A stretch of DNA of 8,634 bases from an uncultured Pseudomonadota bacterium (lineage in GTDB: Bacteria; Pseudomonadota; Gammaproteobacteria; Burkholderiales; Thiobacillaceae), in NCBI GenBank assembly GCA_903918705.1, contig CAIXFP010000210.1, positions 1 to 8,634 on the forward strand, written 5' to 3'. A program made the position numbers and the translations under genes. Each line of letters begins with the position of its first letter. Position 1 is the stretch's first letter. The notes under the pieces are model-generated. The model was not told the origin of the DNA, searched no databases, and saw only the letters and a program-made list of their open reading frames with translations. Below, in pieces: positions 6,755-8,634 of this stretch.

Positions 6755-8634
<1,880 letters not shown>

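Overview
This 8.6 kb window is GC-rich and chromosomal. It probably comes from a betaproteobacterium, of Rhodocyclales or Nitrosomonadales type. The reasons are the housekeeping proteins (a SecA and an AroK with betaproteobacterial-looking sequences), the dciA/secA neighbourhood shared with many beta- and gammaproteobacteria, and an envelope/exopolysaccharide set of the kind found in PEP-CTERM/exosortase-bearing members of that group. The genus cannot be fixed from the sequence alone.

Layout: the right third (6755 to the end) holds the first 626 codons of secA on the plus strand. Everything else coding is on the minus strand. Reading leftwards from the divergent 6577-6754 spacer, which carries an 88-bp imperfect palindromic repeat, the order is dciA (DUF721), aroK (shikimate kinase), an exported parallel beta-helix protein, and a 1301-residue membrane protein. 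That last protein joins VanZ-like modules to an O-antigen ligase/polymerase-like core. dciA and aroK are separated by 19 nt. The last three genes overlap at both junctions (19 nt and 11 nt), so the four probably form one transcription unit. A 205-bp spacer follows, and then the start of a further minus-strand gene for a secreted protein, cut by the window edge. That gene has its own strong candidate sigma-54 (-24/-12) promoter.

How the genes fit together: dciA (replicative helicase operator), aroK (aromatic amino-acid precursor synthesis) and secA (preprotein translocase ATPase) are core functions. The beta-helix and polymerase/ligase proteins look like a small surface-polysaccharide module attached to the end of the core operon. 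The left-most exported protein, with sigma-54-type control, would fit an extracellular matrix or PEP-CTERM role, but its C-terminus is outside the window.

The points most worth a second look are these. (1) SecA has Val instead of the near-invariant catalytic Glu in its Walker B motif (DVVD for DEVD, residue 210). (2) The VanZ-VanZ-ligase fusion carries a predicted beta-sandwich insert in the periplasmic loop just before the conserved His/Asn motif. (3) The sigma-54 promoter has a perfect 20-bp palindrome over its -12 element and an upstream spaced TGT/ACA element.
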